Part shown: positions 1 through 9,101 of the stretch, piece after piece
Layout: every line of letters begins with the position of its first letter
Numbering within the stretch: the first letter of the stretch is position 1
Assembly: GCF_016772315.1 (NCBI RefSeq)
Contig: NZ_CP053482.1
Span: 1,922,001-1,986,000 of the forward strand
Reading direction: 5' to 3'
Source of the DNA: Thiothrix subterranea
Lineage (GTDB): Bacteria > Pseudomonadota > Gammaproteobacteria > Thiotrichales > Thiotrichaceae
DNA: 64,000 nucleotides
Made by a program: the position numbers and the translations under genes
The notes under the pieces: generated by a model
Database searches by the model: none
The model's input: only the letters and a program-made list of their open reading frames with translations
What the model was told of the DNA's origin: nothing

Positions 1-906
1 ACGGTTTTCCCAATGAAATGGTCCTGTATATTTACCGGGGCTGGCAATGAGCGTTTTGATAGAACCACTCGGATTGGCTTTATAAAGGAAATCTGAAAAC
101 CTTGAACGGTAGGCAAAAACAGGCGATGGATGTCCTCTTTTAGCAGTAAAGTGCAGATAATTTTCACCCGGTGGTACTAATGGTAATAAATGTGCATATT
201 TTCCATCAGTTAACATGAGTTTGTTTTTATCCTCTACATCGTCGCTAAGTGTGCTCAACGCCTCTTCAGTCGTTAAATGTAACTGTTGATCAATCGAATC
301 AGGGCCATAAAGAGGGCGTGGAAACAAAAACTCCCCCTCAAGTTTATGCCCAACCATAATCATGCGTTCACGTTGTTGGGGAATCCCATAATCCAAGGCA
401 TCGAGAATACGGTAACTGACTTTGTAGCCAATGTTGCGAAATGCACTAATAATTGCTTTCCAATCCTCGCCTTTGTTAGTACCGAGTATCCCCCTGACAT
501 TTTCAAACAGAAATGCCTTAGGTTGTAAATGATCAATAACACGGCAATAAGCCTCAAATAGTGTACCACGCTCATCGAGACGCCCAGATGCGCCACCTGC
601 ACGGCGTCCAGAAGCTGAAAATGATTGGCAGGGCGGCCCACCAATAACCAAATCAATATTTTCTGGCAAGTCATGAAGGTCAATTTTTCTTATGTCCGCT
701 TGTTCCACCTGCGTATGAGCGGACAACATGCCACCTAGATTAGCCTTTAAGGTATTGCAACACATACCATCTATATCGGTTGCATACACCACATCATAAC
801 CCGCCAAGTCAAAGCCAAGGTCAAGCCCCCCCGCACCGGTGAAAAAGCTAACGACCCTGATGCCTTTTCCCAGATCAATGCGTTGATGTTCATTCATTCT
901 GCTCAT
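1..906 (-). CDS. DNA (cytosine-5-)-methyltransferase, 3' end outside window
   Basis: Reading leftward from an ATG at 906 (or the in-frame ATG at 897) an open frame runs off the window edge, giving about 300 residues. C5-cytosine methyltransferase motifs occur in order: motif I FTGAGGLDLGF, motif IV GGPPCQSFS with the catalytic Cys, motif VI ENVRG, and motif VIII QQRERMIMVG. The target-recognition region would follow and is only partly visible. The enzyme would methylate cytosine in DNA, probably as part of a type II restriction system, but a partner nuclease is not in view. It begins 16 bp after ntrX on the same strand and is AT-richer than its neighbours, which suggests a later insertion behind the ntr block. 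Specificity cannot be told. Confidence 0.93.
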   Translation of the reverse strand, partial: MSRMNEHQRIDLGKGIRVVSFFTGAGGLDLGFDLAGYDVVYATDIDGMCCNTLKANLGGMLSAHTQVEQADIRKIDLHDLPENIDLVIGGPPCQSFSASGRRAGGASGRLDERGTLFEAYCRVIDHLQPKAFLFENVRGILGTNKGEDWKAIISAFRNIGYKVSYRILDALDYGIPQQRERMIMVGHKLEGEFLFPRPLYGPDSIDQQLHLTTEEALSTLSDDVEDKNKLMLTDGKYAHLLPLVPPGENYLHFTAKRGHPSPVFAYRSRFSDFLYKANPSGSIKTLIASPGKYTGPFHWENR

Positions 907-921
907 TTCGTGGTATCCGGC

Positions 922-2310
922 TTAACGTCCGTATTTTTTCGGGTCGACATTCAGGGAACGCATTTTACGGTACAAATGGGTGCGTTCCATTTTTACCTGA
1001 TCGGCGAGTTTGCTGACATTGCCATCGGCTTGCTTGAGTTGATAAATCAGGTAATCGTGCTCAAACTGTTCGCGGGCTTGGCGCAGTGGCAGGTCAAACA
1101 AGCTTTCGGGAATTTGCCCGATTTCTTGCGAAAATACCGGAATTCGCGTCCCCACCGATTCTTCCACCTCATCCAACGACACTTCGGTTTCAGTACCCAA
1201 AATCAGCAAGCGTTGTACCAAATTGCGCAATTCGCGGATATTGCCCGGCCAGGTGTGATTGCGCAGAAAATTTTGTGCTGCCAGCGAAATGTGTCGGTAC
1301 GGTAAACCGTCTTGCGCGGTCAAAATATCAACGTAATGATTCAGCAATTCCGGCACGTCTTCGGGGTGATCGCGCAAGGGCGGAATCATGACCGGCACAA
1401 CATTCAGCAGGTAATACAATTCCTCATTGAATTTACCGCCGTGCACATCGTCCAGCAAATCGTGGGAGGAGGACACCATCAAGGTAATATCCAACTCCAC
1501 CCAATCGCTGCCACCGACACGCATAAAGCGGTTTTCCTTGAGAGTATGCAACAAACGGGTTTGGGTATCCTGATCCAACTCGTAGATTTCAGCGAGGAAC
1601 AGCACCCCGCCATTGGCTTCATCCAACAAGCCGTATTGAACTTTGCCCTGCTCTTCACGCCCAAACAACAAATAGCTGAGCGCCAGCGCACTGTCTTTAC
1701 CCGCACTCGTACTCAAAGCGGCACGCACAAACGGGCGATTTTTACGGTTACTAAGCGCGTGAATGTGGCGAGCAAAGGTTTCCTTGCCTGTTCCCGGCTC
1801 ACCGTACAACAGCACGCGGCTATCGTGTTGCGCAATCCGTTTGGCCTGTTCGCGCAAACGTTGCAAGGTCTGGCTGCTCCCCACCGGTTCGAGGGAACTG
1901 ACCATTTGTTTGCGCAAGCCTCGATTTTCTTTTTCCAATTGGCTGGCACGCAAGGCATTGCTAATCGTCAGCAGCATTTTCGCCATCGACAGCGGCTTTT
2001 CAATGAAATCGTGAGCGCCGAGTTTGGTGGCTTCCACGGCGGTTTCAATCGTGCCATGCCCCGACATCATAATCACCGGGCAACACAGCGTATCGTTTTC
2101 ACGCCATTCTTTGAGCAAGGAAATACCATCTTGCCCCGGCATCCAAATATCGAGCAAAATCAGATCAGGTTTGCGGCTGCGGTGCAATTCGCGGGCTTTG
2201 ACGGCGTTTTCAGCCGTGACCACCCGATAGCCTTCGTCTTCGAGAATCTCACTGACAAGCTGACGAATATCCGGCTCGTCGTCCACCACCATAATGTATT
2301 GTGCCGTCAT
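922..2310 (-). CDS. ntrX: NtrX-type response regulator (REC-AAA+-Fis HTH)
   Basis: The 462-residue protein has a receiver domain (acidic pocket near the N-terminus, phospho-acceptor D54 in LLDIWMPG, K105), an AAA+ domain with Walker A GEPGTGKE at about 170-177, and a C-terminal Fis-type helix-turn-helix (GNVSKLADQV...HLYRKM). It lies 11 bp downstream of the cognate kinase gene ntrY. Two departures from true sigma-54 activators are visible. The stretch where GAFTGA should lie (about 217-226) reads FGREEQGKVQ, and the Walker B segment is LFLAEI instead of LFLDEI. Loss of GAFTGA is known in part of the NtrX family, which then cannot remodel sigma-54 holoenzyme. This copy probably acts as a DNA-binding regulator of another kind. 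Confidence 0.9.
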   Translation of the reverse strand: MTAQYIMVVDDEPDIRQLVSEILEDEGYRVVTAENAVKARELHRSRKPDLILLDIWMPGQDGISLLKEWRENDTLCCPVIMMSGHGTIETAVEATKLGAHDFIEKPLSMAKMLLTISNALRASQLEKENRGLRKQMVSSLEPVGSSQTLQRLREQAKRIAQHDSRVLLYGEPGTGKETFARHIHALSNRKNRPFVRAALSTSAGKDSALALSYLLFGREEQGKVQYGLLDEANGGVLFLAEIYELDQDTQTRLLHTLKENRFMRVGGSDWVELDITLMVSSSHDLLDDVHGGKFNEELYYLLNVVPVMIPPLRDHPEDVPELLNHYVDILTAQDGLPYRHISLAAQNFLRNHTWPGNIRELRNLVQRLLILGTETEVSLDEVEESVGTRIPVFSQEIGQIPESLFDLPLRQAREQFEHDYLIYQLKQADGNVSKLADQVKMERTHLYRKMRSLNVDPKKYGR

Positions 2311-2321
2311 CTCTCTACTCC

Positions 2322-4496
2322 CTATGCCGAATTCACTGGAAACTTTACGCTGAGTATAGCGCCTCCGCCCTCATGATTGCGGGCGCTGAGGTGTCCGCCA
2401 TGCTCTTCAACGATTTTTTTAACGATGGCTAAGCCTAATCCTGTGCCTTTGTGTTTGCTAGTGACATAAGGCTCGAACAGGCGCGGCAGCAATTCTGGCG
2501 CAATCCCAGGGCCATTATCGCGGACACTGAGCAGTGCTTGCTTGGTATCCATGAGGTATTGGGTGCTGATGGTCACGTTGGCGGGGCTGACGTGATGCTC
2601 TTCCAAGGCTTCCAGCGCATTTTTGGTCAAGTTCACCAGCAATTGGCGCAGGCGGTGAATATCCAAGGATAGCGCGGGCAAATTCGGTTCCAGGTGCAAT
2701 TGAATCTGCACTTGCCCTTCATTCAGGCGATAGAGTTCCGCAATTTCCTGTACCAGCGCATTCAAATTCACCGCTTGCAGGCGCAAGCTGGGGGCGCGGG
2801 CGTAGTCGCTAAAGGCATTCACCATCGACTTGAGATTGTCGACTTGTTGCACAATGGTATTGGTCATGCGTTGCAGGAAACTGGCAGAATCGGCACTGAG
2901 TTCGCCTGACAATTTGCGGTTCAAGCGTTCCGCCGAGAGCTGAATCGGGGTCAGCGGATTTTTGATTTCATGCGCCAAACGCCGCGCCACTTCGCCCCAA
3001 GCCGCATCGTGTTCGGACTGAATCAAATCGGTCACATCATCAAACACCAGCACCGAACCTTGTTGCCCCGCCAAGCCTTGCGGCAAACACGCGCCTCGGC
3101 ACACCAAAATGACGCGCCCATTGTCGGTATTCAGGGTAATTTCCGCCTGCCATTCACGCCCGGTGAGCATGTCTTGCCAATGCGTTTGCAACATGTCAAT
3201 AAAGGGCTGCAAAGAAGGCAGCTTGTCGCCCAATTCACGCAAAGTTTTACCGACGTGATCCAGCAACGGTTGGCGCAAAATGCTGTTAGCTGCTGAATTC
3301 ACCCGCCGAATCGTGCCGGTTTCATCCAGCGTAATGACGCCGGATGACAAATGCTCCAGCACCACGTGCAGGTAATCGTGTTCCTGTTGCAACTGGCGGC
3401 GGGCTTGCTCACGTTCCACCCGCGCATCGGACAAACGCTTGGTCATGGTATTGAACGAACGCGCCAAGATGCTGAAATCATCGCGTTCCGAGACAGGCAA
3501 TTTCTTATCCAAATCACCAGCAGCGACTGCAAGCGTGCCTTCCACCAGCGTGCGTACCGGGCGAGTCAAGCGCCGCGAAAACACAAACGCTGCCCACAAG
3601 GAAAACAACGTGGTCAACACCATAATCACGATAATCATCAGGCGAAACATGTTCTTGAGTACGCCACGCTGATACACCAAGCTTTTGTACTCATTACGCG
3701 CCGATAACACACTTTCAGCCAAATCGCGTTCTTGTTTCGCTATCGGAAACCGCGCCGTCAGAATAGCCCGATGCTCGTTATCTTTCCCATAACGCACCCT
3801 CACGGCAATGCGCGAAAACATTTCGCCATCACTGCCGGGTTCGAGGGTAGAATAATAGGGGCGTATTTGCATCATGCTAAACAAGCTGGCACTCGGCATT
3901 TGCGGAATCAGCGTTTCGGTATCCTCCAACGCCAGCGCCAACAATTGCTGCTCATCGTCAAGCAACAAAATTTCGTTCGCGCCAATCGTCAGCAGTTGTT
4001 CCAACAATAAGGGGATTTCCGCCAACGTATTGCCACGCAAACTGGGGGTGAAACGTTCTAACATGGTGAAATATTGCCGGTGACGGGTTTTAAGCGCCAG
4101 ATCGCTGAGATCCAAGGAATCATCCAGTGCGCGTTCCACCGATACCGAAAACCAGCGGTCAATGCGCGTGCCAATCAAATTCACCGCAAACAGCGACACA
4201 AAAAAGACTGGCAATAAGGTCAGAATCAAAAAACCCGTCATTAAGCGCAAGGTAAAGCGCGAACCGGCTTGGCGAGTGCGCCATTGATTAAACACTTTGA
4301 CCAAATTACCCAGAATAACCGCACTCAGCAATACCAGCGTCAACACGCTGAAATAGAAATGCCAATCCCCGTAACGTTTCAGATTGTCGGGGCTAAGCGT
4401 CGCCAGATTCAATAACACCAGCGACACCATCAGTAACAAAAATACCAACAGTAGCGGCAACCATTGCCACCAACGGCTTTTTAAGGAATCGGCCAC
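2322..4496 (-). CDS. ntrY: NtrY-type sensor histidine kinase
   Basis: The 724-residue membrane kinase has hydrophobic segments at about 13-33, 48-65, 88-108 and 285-310, then HAMP, a PAS domain, HisKA with the H-box LAHEIKNPLTPIQLSAERL near residue 500, and an ATPase domain (NLTKNALEAL, DNGPGIAP, GTGLGLAIVKK). This is the standard NtrY architecture; NtrY/NtrX pairs respond to nitrogen, redox or envelope cues in different proteobacteria. The start overlaps the end of the upstream DUF4390 gene by 16 bp, so it is probably translated from the rsmB-DUF4390-ntrY-ntrX transcript. Confidence 0.92.
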   Translation of the reverse strand: MADSLKSRWWQWLPLLLVFLLLMVSLVLLNLATLSPDNLKRYGDWHFYFSVLTLVLLSAVILGNLVKVFNQWRTRQAGSRFTLRLMTGFLILTLLPVFFVSLFAVNLIGTRIDRWFSVSVERALDDSLDLSDLALKTRHRQYFTMLERFTPSLRGNTLAEIPLLLEQLLTIGANEILLLDDEQQLLALALEDTETLIPQMPSASLFSMMQIRPYYSTLEPGSDGEMFSRIAVRVRYGKDNEHRAILTARFPIAKQERDLAESVLSARNEYKSLVYQRGVLKNMFRLMIIVIMVLTTLFSLWAAFVFSRRLTRPVRTLVEGTLAVAAGDLDKKLPVSERDDFSILARSFNTMTKRLSDARVEREQARRQLQQEHDYLHVVLEHLSSGVITLDETGTIRRVNSAANSILRQPLLDHVGKTLRELGDKLPSLQPFIDMLQTHWQDMLTGREWQAEITLNTDNGRVILVCRGACLPQGLAGQQGSVLVFDDVTDLIQSEHDAAWGEVARRLAHEIKNPLTPIQLSAERLNRKLSGELSADSASFLQRMTNTIVQQVDNLKSMVNAFSDYARAPSLRLQAVNLNALVQEIAELYRLNEGQVQIQLHLEPNLPALSLDIHRLRQLLVNLTKNALEALEEHHVSPANVTISTQYLMDTKQALLSVRDNGPGIAPELLPRLFEPYVTSKHKGTGLGLAIVKKIVEEHGGHLSARNHEGGGAILSVKFPVNSA

Positions 4497-5059
4497 AGCA
4501 CTCCATCACTTTCCAGTGAATAGCGATCAGAAAATAAAGACTTCAATTTCAACGGCAACTCCAAAGATTGCTGGGTCAAGGTCGCGGTCACAAAAATAGC
4601 CGCATTATCCCCCCACGCATCCTCCGGCACGGCGGGCAGCCGATAGTCGCTCAAGGTTCCCAATTGTTCCAAGGCAGCGGGCAGGTTCGGGAAATTCCAA
4701 TTCTGCTTGGTGTCTTCGCGCACGACCTGATATTGCTTGCTCAATGGGTGGTATTTTAGTTCAGTTTTGACCACTACCAAGGGTTTTTGGGTATTCCACC
4801 ACCAAGTATTGTGCCATTCCAAGGTAAAACGGGTTTCGTTTTGCAGCGTCAAACCGTTGAGCAAGCCTTCGCGTAAATAATCACTCAGGTCGTAATCCAA
4901 CTTGAGGCTGGTCATTAACTGCTTGGGTGGCTGAATCCGAATCGAAAATTCCTGAAAGCGGATGCTGTTTTCAGCCGCCTGCACGTGTCCAAAGCCAGTG
5001 CACAGCACTAGCAGCCCTGTCACCAAAAACCGCTGCAAAAGGGATCGTCTGCTTATCAC
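4481..5059 (-). CDS. DUF4390 domain protein, exported
   Basis: The 192-residue protein has an N-terminal signal peptide (Arg-rich start, then FLVTGLLVLCTGFG, cleavage after VQA) and a beta-rich body with a conserved WHNTWWW segment and a C-terminal LESDGVLWPI. This matches DUF4390, a periplasmic family of unknown function typically encoded between rsmB and ntrY in gammaproteobacteria, as here. The start codon overlaps the rsmB stop (ATGA) and its end overlaps ntrY, so translational coupling is likely. No catalytic residues can be assigned. Confidence 0.85.
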   Translation of the reverse strand: MISRRSLLQRFLVTGLLVLCTGFGHVQAAENSIRFQEFSIRIQPPKQLMTSLKLDYDLSDYLREGLLNGLTLQNETRFTLEWHNTWWWNTQKPLVVVKTELKYHPLSKQYQVVREDTKQNWNFPNLPAALEQLGTLSDYRLPAVPEDAWGDNAAIFVTATLTQQSLELPLKLKSLFSDRYSLESDGVLWPIP

Positions 5060-6369
5060 GTTGTTGTTTCCTGCACTGCTTTGCCCAATAGTGCGTAATA
5101 AAATCCATCCATGCCCTGTTCACCCGGCAGAATTTGCCGCCCGACGCTTTGAGCATGACCCCAGACACCCGCAAGCGGCGCCTGGTAAGCGTCAGGGTGC
5201 TCTGCCAAGAAAGCTTCCACCTGACGGCTGTTTTCATCCGGCAAAATCGAGCACGTCGCATACAACAACTGCCCGCCGGGGCGCAAAGTATGCCACAATG
5301 TGCGCAATAAACGTGCTTGTTCTTGTTGCAATTCGGCAATATCGCTGTCGCGGCGTAATACTTTAATATCCGGGTGGCGACGAATGACGCCGGTTGCCGA
5401 ACACGGCGCATCCAGCAAAATACGGTCAAATACCTGCCCATCCCACCAGCTTGCCAATTCCCCCGCATCTGCCGCTATCAGTTGTGCCTGCAAATTCAAG
5501 CGCGTCAGGTTTTCGGTAACACGTTTGAGGCGTGATTCGCTGTCATCCAGCGCCATCAAGTGCAAACCGTCAGTGCGTTCTAGCAAATGGCTGGTTTTGC
5601 CGCCGGGCGCAGCGCAGGCATCCAACACGCGCATTCCGGCTTGGCAATCCAGCAACGGGGCGGCGAGTTGCGCAGCGGCATCTTGCACCGACACCGTGCC
5701 GCTGAAAAAGCCGGGGAGTTGTTCCACACCGACGGGGGTTTGCAAAATCAGGGCGCTGTCAACGGCGGGGACGCGTTCTGCCGCGATGCCTGCCTCTTGC
5801 AGCAAGGCTTGATACGCTGCGGTGGTTTGCAGCCGTTGATTGACGCGCAAGGTCATCGGCGCGTGGGTATTGCTGGCGCTGAGGATGTCTGCCCAAGCGT
5901 CCGGCCACGCGGTTTGCAGGCGTTTGAGTAACCAGTCGGGGCAAGCATAACGTGCCGTAACGCTGCTATCCGCTTGCACCAACAGTTCGGCTTGCTCCCG
6001 GATGAACGTGCGCAACACACCGTTCACCAATTTACCCGCCCACTCTTTTTTGAGCTTTTTGGTGGCTTTAACGGTTTCGTTGACGGCGGCGTGGTCGGGT
6101 TTGCGCTGGTAAATGAGCTGGTAGAGGCCGATGCGTAACAGGCATTCCACATCCTTATCTGCCGCTTTTAACGCTTTTTTTACCAGCTTGTTGAGGATGG
6201 CGCTTAAACGCTCGTGCCAACGCAAGGTGCCGAAACACATATCACGCAACAGCGCCTGATCTTGTGGATTCAGGGTCGCGATCGTGCGGTCTTGCAACAC
6301 TTCGGTAAGCGATTCGCCTTCGTAAATCACCCGTTGCAAGCACAACGCCGCTGTCGCACGGGCGCTCAC
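5056..6369 (-). CDS. rsmB: 16S rRNA (cytosine(967)-C(5))-methyltransferase RsmB
   Basis: The 437-residue protein matches RsmB in length and layout. A helical NusB-like RNA-binding domain covers about the first 140 residues. A SAM-dependent methyltransferase follows, with motif I VLDACAAPGGKTSHLLE, motif IV DAPCSATGVIRRHPD and motif VI YATCSILPDEN. The Cys residues of motifs IV and VI form the catalytic pair of the Nol1/Nop2/Sun family. It methylates C967 of 16S rRNA. The GTG start at 6367-6369 overlaps the TGA of fmt in its restored reading frame, the normal fmt-rsmB coupling. Confidence 0.95.
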   Translation of the reverse strand: MSARATAALCLQRVIYEGESLTEVLQDRTIATLNPQDQALLRDMCFGTLRWHERLSAILNKLVKKALKAADKDVECLLRIGLYQLIYQRKPDHAAVNETVKATKKLKKEWAGKLVNGVLRTFIREQAELLVQADSSVTARYACPDWLLKRLQTAWPDAWADILSASNTHAPMTLRVNQRLQTTAAYQALLQEAGIAAERVPAVDSALILQTPVGVEQLPGFFSGTVSVQDAAAQLAAPLLDCQAGMRVLDACAAPGGKTSHLLERTDGLHLMALDDSESRLKRVTENLTRLNLQAQLIAADAGELASWWDGQVFDRILLDAPCSATGVIRRHPDIKVLRRDSDIAELQQEQARLLRTLWHTLRPGGQLLYATCSILPDENSRQVEAFLAEHPDAYQAPLAGVWGHAQSVGRQILPGEQGMDGFYYALLGKAVQETTT

Positions 6370-7291
6370 AATTGCACCCCTAGTAACGAACGTCCGTTGA
6401 GGAATTGTTCTGCCGTGAGGCGTTTGCCGCCGGGGAGTTGCAGGCTGAGGATGCGCACCACACCCTCACCCGTGGCAATGTCGATGCCGGATTTGCTTTC
6501 GGCAATGACTGTGCCGGGGGGGAATTCCCTTCGACTTCGCTCAGGGAACGGGAGGCGAAGAGGCGTAAGGGTTGCCCTTCGTATAAGGTAAACGCCACCG
6601 GATACGCATCGAAGGCGCGGATGGTGCGGTCAATCACTGCCGCTGTTTGTGTCCAGTCGATTTGCGCTTCTGCCTTGGTGAGTTTGTGAGCGTAATTAGC
6701 AAGCGCGTCGTCTTGCGCTTCGGGTTGCAGTTTACCGGCTTCCAGCAATGCCAGCGTGTGCAACAATGCGCTTGCGCCCTGTGTTGCCAACTTGTCATGG
6801 ATGCTTTGCCCGCCATCCGTCGGGGTAATCGGGCAAACCACTTTGTGTAACATATCGCCCGTATCCAAGCCTGCCGCCATTTGCATAATGGTCACGCCGG
6901 TTTCGGTATCACCCGCCTGAATTGCACGCTGAATCGGTGCCGCCCCACGCCAGCGCGGTAAAAGCGACCCGTGAATATTCAAACAACCGTGACGCGGAAT
7001 ATTCAATACCACTTGCGGCAAAATCAGCCCGTAGGCGGCAACAATCAGCACATCCGGCGCGTAAGCTCGCAGCTTATCCTGCTCTTCCACGGCTTTCAGC
7101 GACAGCGGCTGTTCAACCGGAATGCCTGCATTCACCGCCACTTGCTTCACCGCGCCAAAAGTGAGTTTGCGTCCACGACCCGCCGGGCGGTCGGGTTGGC
7201 AATACACCGCCACGACCTCATGCCCTGAGGTGAGCAAGGCTTGCAAAGCGGGGACAGCAAATTCGGGTGTGCCTGCGTACACGACCCTCAT
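6366..7291 (-). CDS. fmt: Methionyl-tRNA formyltransferase, frameshifted near the 3' end
   Basis: The N-terminal formyltransferase domain is intact ([37 protein letters not shown] with the catalytic region). It formylates initiator Met-tRNA. As read, the frame stops at 6380 with a nonsense tail after about residue 240. In the other frame, from about 6516 down to 6366, the genuine C-terminal domain appears ([18 protein letters not shown] ... [20 protein letters not shown]) and its TGA overlaps the rsmB GTG start. The frame switch coincides with a run of seven G at 6516-6522; eight would restore the gene. Just upstream in the gene lies an inserted palindromic repeat coding SLSEVEGNS. This is either a homopolymer sequencing error or a real frameshift in a near-essential gene. 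Confidence 0.9.
6525..6548. repeat. Dispersed palindromic repeat inserted in fmt
   Basis: The segment has TTCCCT and AGGGAA at its ends and the core TTCGACTTCGCTCAG at 6530-6544. It adds about ten codons ([10 protein letters not shown]) to the C-terminal domain of Fmt that the family does not have at this place. Similar cores are known as dispersed repeats in many bacterial genomes, from general knowledge. A related 15-base core (13 of 15 identical) lies inside tnpB at 21533-21547. Confidence 0.6.
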
Positions 7292-7836
7292 GCGATAATC
7301 GCTTTGGCGGCGGCAGCCCGTTTTTCTGCCAACTTAGCCTGTTCTTTTTCCCACTTTTGCACCACTTTACGGGCTTTTTGCTGTTTGGGCGTCGACAGGT
7401 AATCGACAAACAATTTGCCTTCCAGATGATCCATTTCATGCTGAATACAAATCGCCATCAGCTCATCAAAATCTTGTTCCAGTACCTCGCCGTCACGGGT
7501 CAGGGCGCGTACCCGAATGCGTTCGGCGCGAGTCACCGTTTCGTAATAATCGGGAACCGATAGACAGCCTTCCTCGTGCTCAATTTTGCCTTCTTTGTGC
7601 AAAATTTCCGGGTTGATCAGGCACAACCGCTCCGTTTTCGTTTCCGAAATATCCAAGGTGATAATGCGCTGGTGAATGTTGACCTGCGTCGCCGCTAACC
7701 CAATACCTTGGTTGGCGTACATGGTTTCAAACATATCATCCACAATCTGTTGGATGCTCGTGTCAACCTGGGCAACCGGCGCGGCTTTCTTGCGCAAACG
7801 CGGGTCTGGATGGTGTAAAATCTCTAGTTTTGCCAT
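7288..7836 (-). CDS. def: Peptide deformylase
   Basis: The 182-residue protein carries the three deformylase motifs: GIGLAATQV (motif 1), EEGCLSVP with the metal-binding Cys (motif 2) and HEMDH (HExDH, motif 3, two metal-binding His and the catalytic Glu). It removes the formyl group from nascent proteins, the step that follows Fmt activity. Its end overlaps the fmt start by 4 bp, the usual def-fmt pairing. The tail beyond motif 3 is Lys/Ala-rich and somewhat extended. It is divergent from the LysM gene at 7933. Confidence 0.96.
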   Translation of the reverse strand: MAKLEILHHPDPRLRKKAAPVAQVDTSIQQIVDDMFETMYANQGIGLAATQVNIHQRIITLDISETKTERLCLINPEILHKEGKIEHEEGCLSVPDYYETVTRAERIRVRALTRDGEVLEQDFDELMAICIQHEMDHLEGKLFVDYLSTPKQQKARKVVQKWEKEQAKLAEKRAAAAKAIIA

Positions 7837-7932
7837 TGTAAATACCGAAAATCTAAAAGTTCTGAATGTTTTTCAGGCCATAGTTTATTATAAACCGCAC
7901 ATCCAACCCATAATAACGACAAGGATACCACC

Positions 7933-9057
7933 ATGCGGCATTCTTCTGCTTTCTTCTTGAATACCCTGTGCATTAGCATCGGGGCGACCCTTGTGCTTAG
8001 CGGCTGCGGCGCAACCACCACTACCCCTCGCGGGGGCGCTGACCCTTACGATAAGTATTATGGGCAAGTGACCGCGCAAGCAAGTGATGTGATTGATTCC
8101 AGCAGCATTATCATCAATCCCGCCGCGCCCAATACGTATGTGGTCAAACAAGGCGATACCTTGTGGGGCATTGCCCGTAAATTCCTGAATACGCCGTGGC
8201 ATTGGCCGGAAATCTGGGATAAGAACCAGCGCATTGCCAACCCGCATCAACTTTACCCCGGTGATGTGTTGACCTTCGATTACGCCAATAGTGCCAGGGC
8301 TGGCAATGGCGATAAGTTGCAGCCGCGCCTGCGCGTTGACCGTCATGGGCAAGGTGAACCGATTGCCACCTTAGCCGAATTCATGCTGTGGCCACGGGTG
8401 CTGGATGAGGCAACGATTAAGAATGCGCCCTATATCCTCGCCTCACGCGATGATCGCCAGTTGATTACCGAAGGCGAAACCATTTACGTCAAAAACCTGC
8501 GCAATGCAGCAGCCGGGACACGTTGCGCCATTTTCCACCCCAACAAAGCCTTGCACGACCCGCGCACGGGGCAATTGCTAGGCTATGAAGTGACTTATGG
8601 CGGCTACAGTCGGATTGAGCGGGTGGATAATACCGCAACCGCAACCGTGGTAGATGCGAAGCGCGAAATCCGCAAAGGCGACCGCTTGCTGGCACCGTTG
8701 GATGACGTGGCTTATTTGAATGGGGTGATTCATGCGCCCAACACCAAGATTCGCGGCGATATTGTTTCCTTGTTTGATGCGGAAGCGATTAGCGGCAACC
8801 ACATGATTGCAGTCATCAATAAAGGCTTGCGTGACCGCATTGAAGTCGGGCATACGCTGGGTGTTTACACCGACGGTAAATACGTGGTGGACGTGGTGGA
8901 ATCGTGCAAAGCCAAATCGGGCGCGGTGTGCAGCCAATTACCGCCTGAAAAAGTGGCAAATCTGGTGATTTACAAAGTGACTGACCGGGTGAGTTACGGG
9001 CTGATTATGGATGCGACCCGTGAGGTGAAAGACGGGGATAAGGTGGGGAATCCTTAA
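7933..9057 (+). CDS. LysM-domain lipoprotein
   Basis: The 374-residue protein starts with a lipoprotein signal peptide (lipobox LSGC at about 23-26) and an early LysM domain (NTYVVKQGDTLWGIARKFL ... NPHQLYPGDVLTF, about 56-105), which binds peptidoglycan. The remaining 260 residues resemble the conserved C-terminal region of LysM proteins encoded divergently from def in gammaproteobacteria. It probably sits in the outer membrane or periplasm and touches the wall. The ribosome binding site AAGGA precedes the ATG. Function beyond wall binding is unknown. Confidence 0.85.
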   Translation: MRHSSAFFLNTLCISIGATLVLSGCGATTTTPRGGADPYDKYYGQVTAQASDVIDSSSIIINPAAPNTYVVKQGDTLWGIARKFLNTPWHWPEIWDKNQRIANPHQLYPGDVLTFDYANSARAGNGDKLQPRLRVDRHGQGEPIATLAEFMLWPRVLDEATIKNAPYILASRDDRQLITEGETIYVKNLRNAAAGTRCAIFHPNKALHDPRTGQLLGYEVTYGGYSRIERVDNTATATVVDAKREIRKGDRLLAPLDDVAYLNGVIHAPNTKIRGDIVSLFDAEAISGNHMIAVINKGLRDRIEVGHTLGVYTDGKYVVDVVESCKAKSGAVCSQLPPEKVANLVIYKVTDRVSYGLIMDATREVKDGDKVGNP

Positions 9058-9060
9058 CAA

Positions 9061-9088
9061 CACGGGGGCGAGAGATACTCGCCCCGTG
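9061..9088. terminator. Bidirectional hairpin between LysM gene and pntB
   Basis: An inverted repeat pairs CACGGGGGCGAG (9061-9072) with CTCGCCCCGTG (9078-9088) around a 5-base loop with one bulged G. It lies between two convergent stop codons, so it can end transcription from both sides. The flanking T-run is weak. Confidence 0.6.
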
Positions 9089-9101
9089 CTAGTCGCTGTT
9101 A

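Noticed and set aside
1312-2376. 354-residue open frame on the plus strand
   Set aside because: It lies wholly antisense to ntrX, is rich in His/Gln/Phe as expected from mirrored codon bias, and matches no family.
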